DNA of 31,032 bases from Phellopilus nigrolimitatus (GCA_021029095.1 JAJOHG010000300.1:1-31032), one strand, 5' to 3'. Positions 1-11,767 are shown, counted from the stretch's first letter. Notes: generated by a model from the sequence alone, not told the origin. Numbers and translations are program-made.

Positions 1-398
1 ACTTTTACATAGCGCTTGAACTCGTCACCCCTCCTCTCGACGGCATGATTCTTCCCGGCGTCACGCGTGATTCCGTCCTCGCCCTTGCGCGTAGTCACGT
101 TTCGGGTAAGAACAAGCTCTCTGGCTTGCCTTCTGACTTCGTCGTGAGCGAGCGCCCCGTCACGATGTCTGAAGTCAAAGCCGCATCGGAAAACGGCACG
201 CTCGTCGAGCTCTTCGGTGCGGGTACTGCCGCCATTATCTCCACCGTCGACAGGGTTGGGTACCTCGGCGAGGACGTGCTGATTCCGACCGGGCCAGACG
301 GTATGGGTCCTGTCGCGCGTGTCATCTGGAGAGAGCTCGTCGGAAGGCAGTTCGGCACCATCCCAAGCGAATGGACTGTCACTGTCGCTGAGTCGTAG
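1..398 (+). CDS. branched-chain amino acid aminotransferase, 3' end (partial)
   Basis: Last exon of a PLP-dependent class IV aminotransferase that interconverts leucine, isoleucine and valine with their 2-oxo acids. The window opens on a likely intron acceptor (tttacatag, ending at 10). The coding frame then gives ELVTPPLDGMILPGVTRDSV, followed by FGAGTAAIISTVDRVGYLGE further on. These are the conserved C-terminal blocks of fungal BCAT (ILPGVTR, then GTAA near the cofactor phosphate site). The exon ends at a TAG at 396-398 after a tail reading FGTIPSEWTVTV, as in fungal Bat proteins. The N-terminal two-thirds, including the catalytic lysine, lie outside the window. Whether it is the mitochondrial or the cytosolic paralogue cannot be told without the N-terminus. 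Family assignment is firm. Confidence 0.9.
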   Translation, partial: FYIALELVTPPLDGMILPGVTRDSVLALARSHVSGKNKLSGLPSDFVVSERPVTMSEVKAASENGTLVELFGAGTAAIISTVDRVGYLGEDVLIPTGPDGMGPVARVIWRELVGRQFGTIPSEWTVTVAES

Positions 399-682
399 AT
401 ACGCCCCAAGACTATATACACGTACACTTCCTGTACTTATTTCCAACGCGGATGATATCATCTAATGAATTGTCACATAACGCAAGACTTCATTAAGTTA
501 AAAAACGCATTCGTAGCTGAGCATGAACAAACAGGAGACGAGAACTATTGGTGAAGACATGATGATAAACAACGTGAAGGACATGCAACGACGAGAAAAC
601 CACAGCCGTCAGTAAAGAATATGGAACGGCTGGGCGAGAAATGGATGAGAGTTCATACACGGGTCTATTGGTGGTATACGGT
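399..682. other. convergent 3' intergenic region (BCAT / ypt7)
   Basis: About 280 bp between the stop of the aminotransferase and the stop of ypt7 on the other strand. It is moderately AT-rich and should hold both 3' UTRs. No ORF with family resemblance, RNA gene or repeat was seen. Confidence 0.6.
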
Positions 683-1633
<951 letters not shown>

Positions 1634-1937
1634 TGTTCGTCAAGAGTACAGATAACAAGCAGATATGCAAAAGGGGGCAAGCGAAAGTGCGCGGACAGGA
1701 GAACACAAGACGAGACACAAGCAGCGCGCTGACGGGGACGACTGGAAATGGAACGTCACAGGAGGTAATCAGCTGACGTACTCCGCGCACCCCTTATTTG
1801 GCGAAAATCGAATTTCAGGCGGAGTTCTATCGCATCCGCATTCTCGCGTTCTCGCAACACAGCGTCCCGACCCCGGCGCCCTCGACATTTTCGACGACAG
1901 CAACGACGACGACGACAATAGCGACGACGACGTCCCG
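1634..1937. promoter_or_regulatory. shared divergent promoter of ypt7 and atg16
   Basis: 304 bp separate the two start codons, so both core promoters and 5' UTRs must lie here. The atg16-proximal part contains GAC/GACGAC-rich sequence (about 1895-1935). No convincing TATA box was found for either direction. Co-regulation is inferred from the layout only. Confidence 0.55.
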
Positions 1938-3002
1938 ATGGCGGAAGCATCATGGCAGGAGGTGCTTAGGCAGCGGTTGATTGAGCGCAACAACAGAGAT
2001 TCCGCGTTTGCGCCAATCATCGAGCAATGTATGTATATTCTCCACCCTTTCTACCGGGAATCGCGACTTACTACTGTTATCGTTACAAAAAAAAAACACA
2101 AAACACAACACATACAAACAAAAACACACGTTTTCAGATCGTCGTCTTGCCCAGCAGACGAAGCTTCTCAAGGAAAGGAATGCCTCGCTTCTCAAGGCAG
2201 TCGGCTCCGTGCGCTCTAACCCAAACTCCTCGACTGTCTTCGTCCAGGGACAGATGAGTAAGTACGCAGAATTTCTAGTATGCTGTACTTTAATTGTTCG
2301 TATAGTAATCCAGTTCGTGCGGCATATGTCACTTCCCTGGAACAGCAAATATCCACTCTGCGCGACGAGTTGGCGACGGTGTACAAAACCCAGGGCCAGA
2401 ATGCGCAGAGGCTGCTGGCGATGACGGAGACGTACGCGAGAAAGAGGAGTTGGCACGCGGAGAGTCGGAGAATTTTCCGAAAGACCAGAGAGGACCTCGC
2501 TGTGCTACGAAGAAAGGTCGACCAGCATAACGAACTTATGTCTGAGAAGGACCGGACAGCTCAGGTGCGTATATTACCATGACTTCCTTGTAGCTGATTT
2601 TCATATGTGCATCAGATTCTTCACGACGAGATCAACACTCTGCAGCTCGAGCTCGGCCAGATAGAAGAACGGAATGGTATATTGACGCGGGATAACGCGA
2701 AGCTCCTTCAACGCTGGCTCGACGCGAAGCAAGCGGAGGCAAACAAAATGAACGAGGCGAATGACTTTTACGAGGACATGCACTCGCGACACCAAGCTGT
2801 CCTCTCCTGGAGGGACGGGAACCCGGCTGCTTCCCCGAGTTCTGCGGGTCAAGAAGATTTTGCGGAGGTACGCTCGCCCTCGCGATCGTCTACCTCGGTA
2901 TCGGGAAACGGGCCTGCGAACGGCAACCGGAAACCTGGACAGACGAGGGATGGGACCAAGGTTCTTCCGGATCGCACGACGAATCTGAGTCCGAATGGTT
3001 AA
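1938..3002 (+). CDS. atg16: autophagy protein 16 (coiled coil, no WD40 repeats)
   Basis: Atg16 binds Atg5 in the Atg12-Atg5-Atg16 complex and directs Atg8 lipidation at the growing autophagosome. Four exons: 1938-2028, 2138-2257, 2314-2564 and 2616-3002, in phase, 282 aa. The first exon encodes WQEVLRQRLIERNNRDSAFA and then IIEQ, the Atg5-binding helix. Exon 1 joins exon 2 to give IIEQYRRL, matching the family pattern. Residues from about 110 to 205 form a long heptad-rich coiled coil with the conserved core NAKLLQRWLDAKQAEANKMN. The tail after about residue 220 is Ser/Pro/Arg-rich and disordered. There is no WD40 half, as in yeasts and unlike animal ATG16L1. The start at 1938 was chosen because the helix begins right after it. 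The frame is open upstream, so a longer N-terminus is possible but would be low-complexity Asp-rich. Confidence 0.9.
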
Positions 3003-3520
3003 AGGTCGAGGACCCCGATAAGAAGGGTTTGACAGATCTGTAAAGTGCCTTGTCATCTGCGTTTCTCGATCAGTGTCATCCTTGATACCCATATAATTTT
3101 ATATCCTTCCAACTGTCGTTCCTGTACGGATATCCTCAAGGTTAATATGTTGTGTACAATTTGATCTGATTTTCCGGTCTTCTATTTTGAAACAGTGTCT
3201 CGTTCTCACTTCGTCAATTGATGCGATGGTACTACACCCACTTTTATTGAAACATTCTTCTCGATAAACGAAGAGATAAGGGAGAGGAAGCAGCATGACA
3301 TAGTTAAGAAAGTTAAAAGCAAAGAACAGAGAAAGGGTCATTTAGACAACCTGATACTTTATGGCTGACACCAATACACTGATGTTGAAGACTTGGAAGC
3401 CAATGTGTGAAGAAGAATAATAAAAAAGAGAGAAAATGGAAAGACTTGGGACTACAACTTGAGGGGTGATTTGAAAGTAAATGATTGTGGAAAGACAACG
3501 CTACAACCAAGAAAATTAAT
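3003..3520. other. convergent 3' intergenic region (atg16 / pub1-like)
   Basis: About 518 bp of AT-rich sequence between two convergent stop codons, presumably both 3' UTRs and terminators. I see no credible gene, RNA or repeat in it. Confidence 0.6.
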
Positions 3521-4989
3521 TCAGTTCACAGAAGCTTGGTTAGCATCAGTTGCTGGCTGCCCGTAGTAGCCTACATACCAAGTCAGAAAGTAACTGCGGT
3601 AAGAAGAGAAAGAGCACGCACCGCCCCAGTAATTATAGTACTGGCTAGGGTTACTGCCCCACTGCGCCTGCTGGCCTTGCGCAGCGGCGGTGGCATCTGC
3701 GCCAGGCGCAGCCACTGCACCCGCTGCACCTGCACCCGCCGCGGTAGCCGCAGGCGTCGGCATTCCAGGCGCAGCTCCCGTAGCACCGGCTCCTCCGAAG
3801 CCAGGATATCCCGGGAAGCCGTACTGGCCATACGTGTTCGCCTGAGGCATCCCGTAAGGAGCAGACTGCATGTCCTAATTAGTGTAAGCAAATCGTCACA
3901 GCTCGATTCGAAAACTAAACTCACCACAGTTACCATACGGTGCCGCATTCGGGTTGGGGCTTATCGCCGCCGTGGGCTGCACGGTACCTCCATCTGCACG
4001 ATCCTTGCCCCAACTGCATTTGATAGGCCGGCCGTGCACCATCTGGCCCTGCAGTTGGACAATCGCCAGAGCCGCATTCTCATGCGTGTCGAGCTTGACG
4101 AAAGCGAAGCCACGGTCAGCCTGCATGCGGATTTCGGACAGATAACCAATTGACTGGAAGAGCGGGATAAGATCTGCCTGGGTGCAGTACGGGACAAGAT
4201 TGCCAACGTAAACCGTAGAGTTGTAGGCCGGAGTCTGCGTGACAACAGTTTCGTACGAAAGGGGGCCACCCTGGAAGTTGATCGGCGCCGGAGCACCACC
4301 AGCACCAGCTGGACGCGGAGCAGCAGGCATACCACCCTGGGTCTTCTGGTTCGCCCAGTTGACGCGGATCGCACGTGAGCCGAGCCATTCGCCATTCATG
4401 GTTGCGATAGCCTGCTCTGCGTCTGTTTTATCGCGGAAGGCAAGGAAACCGTAGCCGCGGGATTTGCCAGAGTTCATGTCCCACATGACTCTGGCGTCGG
4501 ATAGAGTGCCGAAGGCGGAGAAATGCCTTTGCCAGAACGGCATCGTTAACCTCCGGGCTGAGGTCGCCGACGAAGACATGGTAGTGACCAGTGGTGTCCT
4601 CCTTCGACGCTGTGCCCTGATAAGCCCAGTTGACACGAATTTCGGTGTCGAATATTTTACGGCCGTTAAGAGTCTGCAGGGCGGTCTCCGCAGCGCGCAT
4701 GTCCATGTACTCGACGAAGCCATAGTTGAGACCGCCGTGCTGGTAGTTGCGGTCGGGGATAATTTTTACATGTTGAACTGGACCGGCCACGGCGAAGATC
4801 TCAGTGAGCATATACTCGGTGACACGAGGACTGAGGTTTCCGACGTAAAGATGGGCCCTTCTCTGTGTGATTAGATTAGTACGGGTAACGTATGAAAATT
4901 GCAGTTGGACTGGAAGTGAAGAGCGAATGGAAAAAATGACGCACCGGGATTTCCGCCCCAGGAGGGGGACCATTCATTAGTGGATTCAT
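3521..4989 (-). CDS. Pub1/TIA-1-like RNA-binding protein, three RRMs (reading frame broken)
   Basis: RNA-binding protein of the Pub1/TIA-1 family, which binds U-rich or AU-rich mRNA and acts in mRNA stability and stress granules. Exons: 4989-4945 (MNPLMNGPPPGAEIP, with an in-frame TAA just upstream of the ATG), 4862-3925, 3874-3622 and 3570-3521. RRM1 carries LYVGNLS and YGFVEY. RRM2 carries HVFVGDLSPEV and RGYGFLAF. RRM3 carries TVYVGNL and RGFAFVKL. The tail is Gly/Ala/Pro/Tyr/Gln-rich and ends in a 50-nt exon reading GYYGQPATDANQASVN. The frame changes by one base at 4521-4523, inside RRM2 helix 1: the frame reading AKAF must shift to the frame reading FSAFGTLSDARVMW. No intron fits there. 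A second phase mismatch lies between the two middle exons. Everything else is well conserved, so I favour assembly or read errors over a true pseudogene. Confidence 0.85.
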
Positions 4990-5371
4990 GATTTAGCGTG
5001 CTTGAAAAGCGAGAAGTAGAGCTGGACGAGGGAGACGAGGGGACTGAAAATTGCAGGGACGCTGATGAGAAGCGATTACAAGACAGAGAGCGTATGGATG
5101 GAGAGATCAGGAAGAGAGCCTGAGAGAAAAGTCCTGAGAGGAGAGAGGAGAATAGAGAGGAGAGGAGAGGAGAGGAGAGATAAAAAGAAATGGAAAAGAG
5201 AAACACAGACGAGACCGGACAGGACAGACAGACAGTACAGCTGTAGCGTATTATCAACTCTCAAGCTCGCTCTCACAGTAAGACATCCCAATCCCGCTCA
5301 ACTAGTCTTATCTTCCCACGCCACATATTCAATCTCCGGCAACATCACTAATATTGATTATCTCATATACT
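4990..5371 (-). promoter_or_regulatory. promoter and 5' leader region of the pub1-like gene
   Basis: 382 bp between the prohibitin stop and the pub1-like start, both on the minus strand. Read on the gene's strand it holds a strong pyrimidine (CT) tract (see the separate repeat entry), a common core-promoter feature of highly expressed fungal genes. The in-frame TAA directly before the ATG fixes the start. Confidence 0.5.
5085..5205. repeat. purine-rich low-complexity tract (GGAGA-type units)
   Basis: The plus strand is nearly all purine for over 100 bp. It is densest at about 5137-5180, where AGAGG/GGAGA pentamers repeat imperfectly. On the minus strand this is a CT tract lying 100-220 bp upstream of the pub1-like start codon. 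The open frames across it are low-complexity artefacts. Confidence 0.75.
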
Positions 5372-6538
5372 CTACCGCCGAGTAGGTACATTCAGCAGAA
5401 CGTTCCCCCCGCCGCTCGGGATGTATGTCACATTCGGGTTCTGCACCAGCGACTGAGCGATCGCCTTCGACGCCTCGATTTTCCGGAACGCAACAAACGC
5501 AGACCCAGCCCTGTCCAGCGCCTTCGAGATTGTCGCAGCCGCTTCCGCCTCTCCTTCAGCCCGGATAACCGCTGCCTGTCGCTCTTGCTCCGCCTGCAGT
5601 ACTCTCATCAGCACCCGCATCCGCAACACAACAACCTGGAGTCGGCTTACCTTTTCGACAATGAATTTGGCGCGCTCAGCATCTAGAATATTGTTTATAT
5701 TAGTCAGCAGTCCTCAGTAGACATGTGTTCATTCAACGCACCCTGCTGCGCGATTTGTTTTGCTTCTACGGCCTGTGTCCGCCACCATCAATTACACCGT
5801 TCAATCGCACTTGCTTACACTAGACACGTACCTGAGTAAACTCTTTCCCGAAGGTCAAGTGCGTGATCGACACGTCCTCCAACAGAATGTGGAATTCGTT
5901 CGCTCGCGCCAACAGATCCTCCCGGATTCGCGACGACACCACCTCGCGCTGTGTAATAAGCTCCGCCGCATCGAATTGCGCGACGATGCTCTTCAGCACC
6001 TCATTACCAATCGACGGTAACACGCGCTCGTCATAGTCCATGCCGAGGCTCTGGTAGATTTTCGGAAGGTGTTCCACGTCCGGTCGTGACAGCACACGGA
6101 GCGTTATAGAAACCATCTGCAGATCCTTCGACCCAGTTGTTGTTGAAATATTCTGAATTGTATGTGAGAGTCTCGGGATTGTGTATAAACGGGAAAAAAA
6201 AGGTGACGCACTCGAGGTTTAATGCGAACGTCGTATAGAATGGCCCTTTGAAGCCATGGGACCATCAAATGCGTCCCCTCTGTCGAGGCCTTATAATACT
6301 CAGTCATCCAAAGGTTCTTATTTTGCACATCATACGCACAGACTTACCGCGGGCTTCACGCCAGCGAAGCGGTCGAACATAACAGCACGAAAGCCGCCTG
6401 GAACATCATAGATACTCGACTGGAGAACCATAGCACCCACGCCGAGAGGTACTTATTAAAACATGTCAAACATGCAACGCGAAGACTGTTGCAGATCCAC
6501 ACACCTATAAGCCTCGACAATGCCTGAGGAAGAGCCAT
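5372..6538 (-). CDS. phb1: prohibitin 1 (mitochondrial inner membrane SPFH protein)
   Basis: Phb1 assembles with Phb2 into ring complexes in the mitochondrial inner membrane that stabilise new respiratory subunits and restrain the m-AAA protease. Seven exons: 6538-6505, 6451-6348, 6289-6212, 6152-5832, 5772-5742, 5682-5651 and 5593-5372. All are in phase and give 273 aa, the standard length. The N-terminus [11 protein letters not shown] followed by a short hydrophobic stretch is the membrane anchor. Then come [35 protein letters not shown], the SPFH core [20 protein letters not shown] and [10 protein letters not shown]. The C-terminal coiled coil holds [19 protein letters not shown], and the protein ends NVPTRR. 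Two of the exons are only 31 and 32 nt. Confidence 0.96.
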
Positions 6539-6825
6539 GGCGGCGAATGTAAGGCTGAGCGTGAACTCGAAGTAACGCGTTTCGGCTGAGATCGGCAACA
6601 AGTGTAAATACGTTGCCGACTTGCCGAGTACGACGTCTGTATAATGGCGAGACAAATAACAAACGGATAAGGAGCGTGCAAATTTGAACAGTGTACAGAC
6701 TTGTTTCTTATAAACGAAGGTAAGGGAACGAGTCCAGAAATATCTCGAGTGCAACCGAGTACAGGTATATAGTGATGAGAGTCTCGGGGGCTTGGAGGTC
6801 AAATGTTCAATACTCTTGCACCCCT
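6539..6825 (-). promoter_or_regulatory. phb1 upstream / GH3 downstream region
   Basis: 287 bp between the GH3 stop codon and the phb1 start codon, both on the minus strand. It should contain the GH3 3' UTR and the phb1 promoter. No specific motif could be assigned. Confidence 0.45.
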
Positions 6826-9800
6826 TCAGATCATAATAGAACCAGTCAACCGGATATCCCTGCTGCTGGCACCAACAGAAATGCCCATATTACCGGTTGG
6901 CATATTGTATCGTTGTCCGACAACATCCCAAATAGACAAATCGAAACGCGAAAGCTGCATCGTGATAGTCGCAGATTCCCCTGTCGCAAGCGCAATGCTG
7001 TCGAAACCCTTCAGATTCATCGGCGCAGAGTTGGAAGATGCGGGCGGCGTCGTGTAAAGCTGTGGAATCTGTCAAATTCACGAGTCTTAGCTTCGACTTC
7101 AAAATTGTCTTGAGGGACACGAGATACCTCAGTACCGTCAACAGTTCCGTTGTTCCTGATGGTGAAAGTGACGGTTATGACCTTCTCATGCAACCTAAAC
7201 TTACCCATCAGAACCAAAACCGATCACGAAACGGTTTTAAATCATACCATGGATCAAGCGATTGGCCAGGTCCGTTGGGCTGACGAGTCCCGCCAGCAAC
7301 AGACCCGCTGATTGACAATCCAGAATATACGAAGGTCGTGTACGAAAGTCCGTAGCCGAACTCATACCGAGGCTCGATACCAGCCTATCATGCGTGATTA
7401 ATCGGCATGCTCTTCTTGTTTTTAAAAAAAGAGATGGAAGTACCTTGTCAAAGTGCCGGTAGTCGACGAAGAGACCCTCATTGTACGGAATTTGCAGATC
7501 TGAGGATGACTCGTAGATGACCTGCGCAGAATAATCGTCGATGCTCTTCCCGATGGTGTACGGAAGCCGCCCGCTCGGATTGGTCGCACCATATATCACA
7601 TCCACGAGGGAGTTGCCTGTGCAATCATGCCTTATCAATATGCACGTCCATAATGCACGAAGTCTCTTGCTTACCAGCCTCTTGTCCAGGTAATCCTGCC
7701 CATACCTATAGAGATTGTCAATTCTCGAGGATTCTGGACCAAGAGTTGCTATATTCTTACCACGGCAGTCACTTCCATCATTATATGATTTTATCAGCTT
7801 GGACGAAAGTCAGATGAATTCCTGTACGCACCATTCACATTGTCAACCCATTCCTCCATGATGATAGGTCCCACTGTATTGACAACAACTATGGTATTGT
7901 TGTTAACCGCAGCGACAGCCTGAACAAGCGCGTCCTACAAAACACGTCAGCATTATGTCCTACGGTATTGTAGAATCAGTTCATTACGCCTCCATGCCAG
8001 GCATTTAGGTCGTTTCGATCACCGGCATTTCCTGGAAAAGCACGCGTCATAATCACTTCATGTCATAGATATCAATGATGATAACCTTCAACAGTAATGT
8101 ATCCTTCCCCACTATCTGCTGTTATGAAAACGAAAGCAACATCTTTGCCTGACGCAGTCCGTTTTGCAGTGTCCAAGTCCGAATCACTCAACGAGGAGTT
8201 GACGACAGTCCCGTCCGTTTTCGAGCGATTGGTGATGGCGTCAAGGGGCTTGAAGACGAAATGTGTTAGTCACTTTCTGTCGTGGAGGGAGGGAGGTATG
8301 GAAAGAGTACATTTATCAAGTAAGGGAAGTCACAAGTTCTGAAAACTCGGTTCGTATCATGTCAATTTCAGTGCGCAGATGCAAAATCGAGGGAAACTTA
8401 CCCGCTTCCCCAACCCATTGCCAGCACACCGTCATTTCCTCCGCGATCGGCGTAGCTGCATAAGCCAGTAAGTCATGAACCATCCCCCAGAAAAATTGTT
8501 GAGATTGCGTACGCATTGGGGTTTCCCTTCGACGACGGTCCGCCACCGCTGCCAATAATTGCAATACTTGTCGGGGCCTTCAAAGGCAAAGTATTACCGG
8601 TATTCTTCAATAAAACGGTCGACGCTGCACCAATTTGACGGATCAACCTGACAATGAAAGTGAGGATAATCCGCATCAATGAAATGCAGCTCTAGTACTT
8701 ACGACGCATGGTTTGCTTGGACGTCAACATGCTGGCCAAGGAGTTGGAGCCACGCATTAAAATTCACAGAAGGATAATTGGAGTCCTGCCCGAGCAGATA
8801 CCAGGCTGCCAGAATACGTGTTGCGAGATCCTTGGCGGAAAGAAGAAGTCAGCATCTTAGTTCATTGCTCATGATGGCGATCAGCTCACATCAATCCGTG
8901 CCTGAGAAACCTGGCCTAATTGAACAGCGATCACCAAAGCTGGTCCGAAATAGCTGTAAAATACTGTAATGTTTGCAAGAAAAAAGAGGAAGAAGTTTAT
9001 AGAAAATCACCTTCCGCCGAGAATCGGGATAATGTCTCCCGGCATTGTCATCTCAGGGCGGAGTAATTAGACGGCCTAAAAGACAAACACAACGTATATG
9101 AAGAAGCAAGACATACATCTAATCCGGCGTTGACAGAAAGCGTCGAATGTGTCGCGTACCAATCTGCTCAATCCCTGTTACTACTGCTTGAGATGTTTAG
9201 CGGAACGCAAAAAAACTATACCCGACATAACGTCTAAAGCGGGGAGGGGGGAAGATAGATGAATAGGCAACGTTAATTCAGAGAACCCACTTACAACCCG
9301 GAAAGCCGAATTCGCCTTTCAAGATACCATTGAGTGTCTTGTCATTCTGACATGCATAGGTGCCATTAACTCAAGAGATAGTCAACCTCGTTGTAAACAA
9401 GGACATGTAAAAACTTACTCTCGTCTACGAAGATTGGTATGATGAGGTTTCTGAGATGTAAGACTTGAGAAAATGACATCACTCACTGTAGCTACACATA
9501 AACGAAGCAACATTGGCTTGCACGCTACGGAGAAACGGCAACGCATAAATCTCATGTTGCTGCTGCAGCATCAGCGGGAAAAGGCCTTTATAAAAGCTAA
9601 TATTTAGGCTTACCGTCCTGTACACCCATTTAAGTCAGCGAGTCAGGGTTCACACGGTTTCCAAATAGTGTACACACCTGTCGTCGACGTTTGAGGAGCT
9701 GGACTGTCGAGAATGTTCCTGTTCACTTCTCAAGTGTTACATTGACGTCTCAATAAGTGGACGACAATGTACATACTTGTTGATGAAATGCTTTGCACAT

Positions 9801-10901
9801 GCTTGCACCCCAACCGACTGGACTCCTTGGATAGTCTCATAAGCACCCTCTCCAGAAAGATATGGGTCCCCGCCGAAACCTTCCCAATTCCTTCCAGCGG
9901 CTAAGAATAAGCTTGTAAACAAAGCTCACGGAACATTTGAAATACTTCAATCTGTACCTGGCGCACGCATTATATTCCTTTAGTGACTGTCAGTGAAAGC
10001 CAGAGCTTGTGCCATTAAACTTATGCGTACATCATAGGCCCAAGAGCAACATTAACACCCTTTCCTCTATGTTCTTCGCCCATCGCGACGCCGCGCTGGT
10101 ACATCAGACTCCTATTGAAACTACGGATTTGCCACATCAGTAGAAGTTCATTAAATATCGATAGACCCACGTTGCCGCAATATTAATACCCCTGACGAGG
10201 ATCGTCAGACTAAATGAGGCCGTAAAATGGCTAGAACGAGGCCTTACGGGGGAAAGGCAGAGACCTTGTTTGCATAACGAACCCCAAGAGGACTGTCTGG
10301 AGTATATAATAGCATCAACGAAAACTCATCCATAGCATTATGCCCTTCAGATGCCTACCTTCAAGGCAGAGCCCTGAAAATTTTATATCGGAGATAGCGG
10401 GTGTGTTTCCGACGCATGGGCCTACCCCTGTCAGCTGAAAATGTATATAGTTGTATGACAGACTGAAATACCCTTAAACATTCCGACGCCTAAACATAGT
10501 AGATCAGTCGCTTCAACTCCTACGAATTTGGGAGCTTCAACGCACCAGTCCCAAGATTAACTTTGTCTTCGAGTGACAAATTTGCAACAGCAGCCTCAGC
10601 CTGAAAGAAATATAAAAACGATTTCCGTGCATGACTTGAACGTCTTCGTGCCTTTGCAATCGCCGCAGTCCATTCAGGACTGATGTTTGCAGCTGGCAGA
10701 AGCATACAAATGTGTAATAGACACTTCGCCGATCAACATGCTGCTTACTGGAAGTCGGAGCTGCCGATGTCGAGGACGAACCTGTAGCTTCTGTCGCGTG
10801 AACCCAACATAACTTTGAGGGATGAATGAAACCAGCTTACTTTGCGCAGTGACCACAGATGTGACGGCCGCAAAGATCTTGAAGAGACTAGCCACCTTCA
10901 T
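6826..10901 (-). CDS. secreted GH3 beta-glucosidase, highly intron-split
   Basis: Glycoside hydrolase family 3 beta-glucosidase, releasing glucose from cello-oligosaccharides. Exon 1 (10901-10841) encodes a signal peptide, [21 protein letters not shown] short Ser/Thr linker follows. Across many exons the GH3 order is then seen: [97 protein letters not shown] (the Asp is the family nucleophile), MTMPGD, the second domain with [54 protein letters not shown], and a fibronectin-III-like C-terminus with NNGTVDGTE and [13 protein letters not shown]. The stop is at 6826-6828. Nearly every 100-200 bp holds an intron. A 12-nt exon (9222-9233) and an 18-nt exon (10472-10489) are needed to keep the motifs in frame. 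I modelled most junctions but not all, and saw no lesion. Confidence 0.9.
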
Positions 10902-10996
10902 GGTGGAAGAAGGGACTGACCTATGTTGGAGGGGACACGAGAATGAACGACCTCCTCAGTGCGAATTTAAAACTCCTGTTTTTATCCCGTTTGAAG

Positions 10997-11005
10997 CTTA
11001 TATAG
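10997..11005 (-). promoter_or_regulatory. TATA box of the GH3 beta-glucosidase gene
   Basis: On the minus strand the sequence reads CTATATAAG about 96 bp upstream of the GH3 start codon, at a fitting distance for a TATA element. Position and sequence are direct observations; the role is inferred. Confidence 0.55.
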
Positions 11006-11447
11006 AGAATTCGGACGACAGGAGCAGGACAGCGCCGGAATTAAGAAGCTCGTCACGATCACTTTCGTTTTCGTACATTCGTGCCTTCGGCCGCCTGTAT
11101 GACCGGGTTGACAGCGACGGAATACATTGATTTCTTGCCGAGAGAATCCAAGCATTCCATGTGCTTAGAAGTGGTTTCACACTTTGCAGAAGGCCAATCG
11201 GCGCAGATGCGCTAATAGACGAGAAGTCGAAGCCACAAAACAGCATTGACAATGACATGTGGCGGCCAAGATTAATAAGCATATAAGCCTTCGCGAATTC
11301 CACAGCCGGGAGTTTGCGCGTGACTTTCTAGAATCCATGTTCTTCAAGTGAGGGGAGGCAATGCCTGCCAAAAGAGTGTGCATTTGTAGTTGCTTACATG
11401 TACACCAAAAATGGAAATTTTGCGGTTCATGAGTGAAAGAAAAGTTA

Positions 11448-11716
11448 CAGAACGAGTTTTTGAGCTCAATTCTCATCCGTTTCGCGTAATTTAAACTGGG
11501 TTGCGCTCGGGTGATATGGGGCTGGGAGGTCTTTGTTGTCGATTTTTTAATTTTGTCCTCAAAGTGCCAGAACAACCATGTAAGACCCCTGTTCTGGCAC
11601 TTTGAGGACAAAATTAAAAAATCGACAACAAAGACCTCCCAGCCCCATATCACCCGAGCGTATTCCAGCTTAAATTACGCGAAACGGATGAGAATTGAGC
11701 TCAAAAACTCATTCTG
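11448..11716. repeat. large internal foldback (127-bp arms, 15-nt loop)
   Basis: The left arm 11448-11574 is the reverse complement of the right arm 11590-11716, with about five mismatches and no gaps. They are separated by a 15-nt spacer at 11575-11589. The arms include GGTGATATGGGGCTGGGAGG and its complement. The foldback is off-centre inside the MITE-like element. A transcript in either direction would form a long, nearly perfect hairpin. Confidence 0.95.
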
Positions 11717-11755
11717 CGCATTTGCATGTATGCACGGCCATTTTGCATGTGCTGA

Positions 11756-11767
11756 GGTCACGTGACC
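11756..11767. repeat. 12-bp perfect palindrome with E-box core
   Basis: GGTCACGTGACC is fully self-complementary and carries a CACGTG core, a bHLH-type binding site in fungi. It lies inside the transposon, 40 bp beyond the foldback. No function is shown. Confidence 0.5.

Noticed and set aside
1665..1937. Longer Atg16 N-terminus using the upstream in-frame ATG
   Set aside because: The extension is Asp-rich low complexity and would run through the divergent promoter; the Atg5-binding helix starts right after 1938.
5065..5385. Arg/Glu-rich open frame across the purine tract
   Set aside because: Low-complexity repeat translation only; no domain and no conserved start.
11177..11765. Paired open frames on both strands sharing the peptide WGWEVFVVDFLILSSKCQN
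   Set aside because: They are produced by the 127-bp inverted arms of the foldback, not by two related genes.
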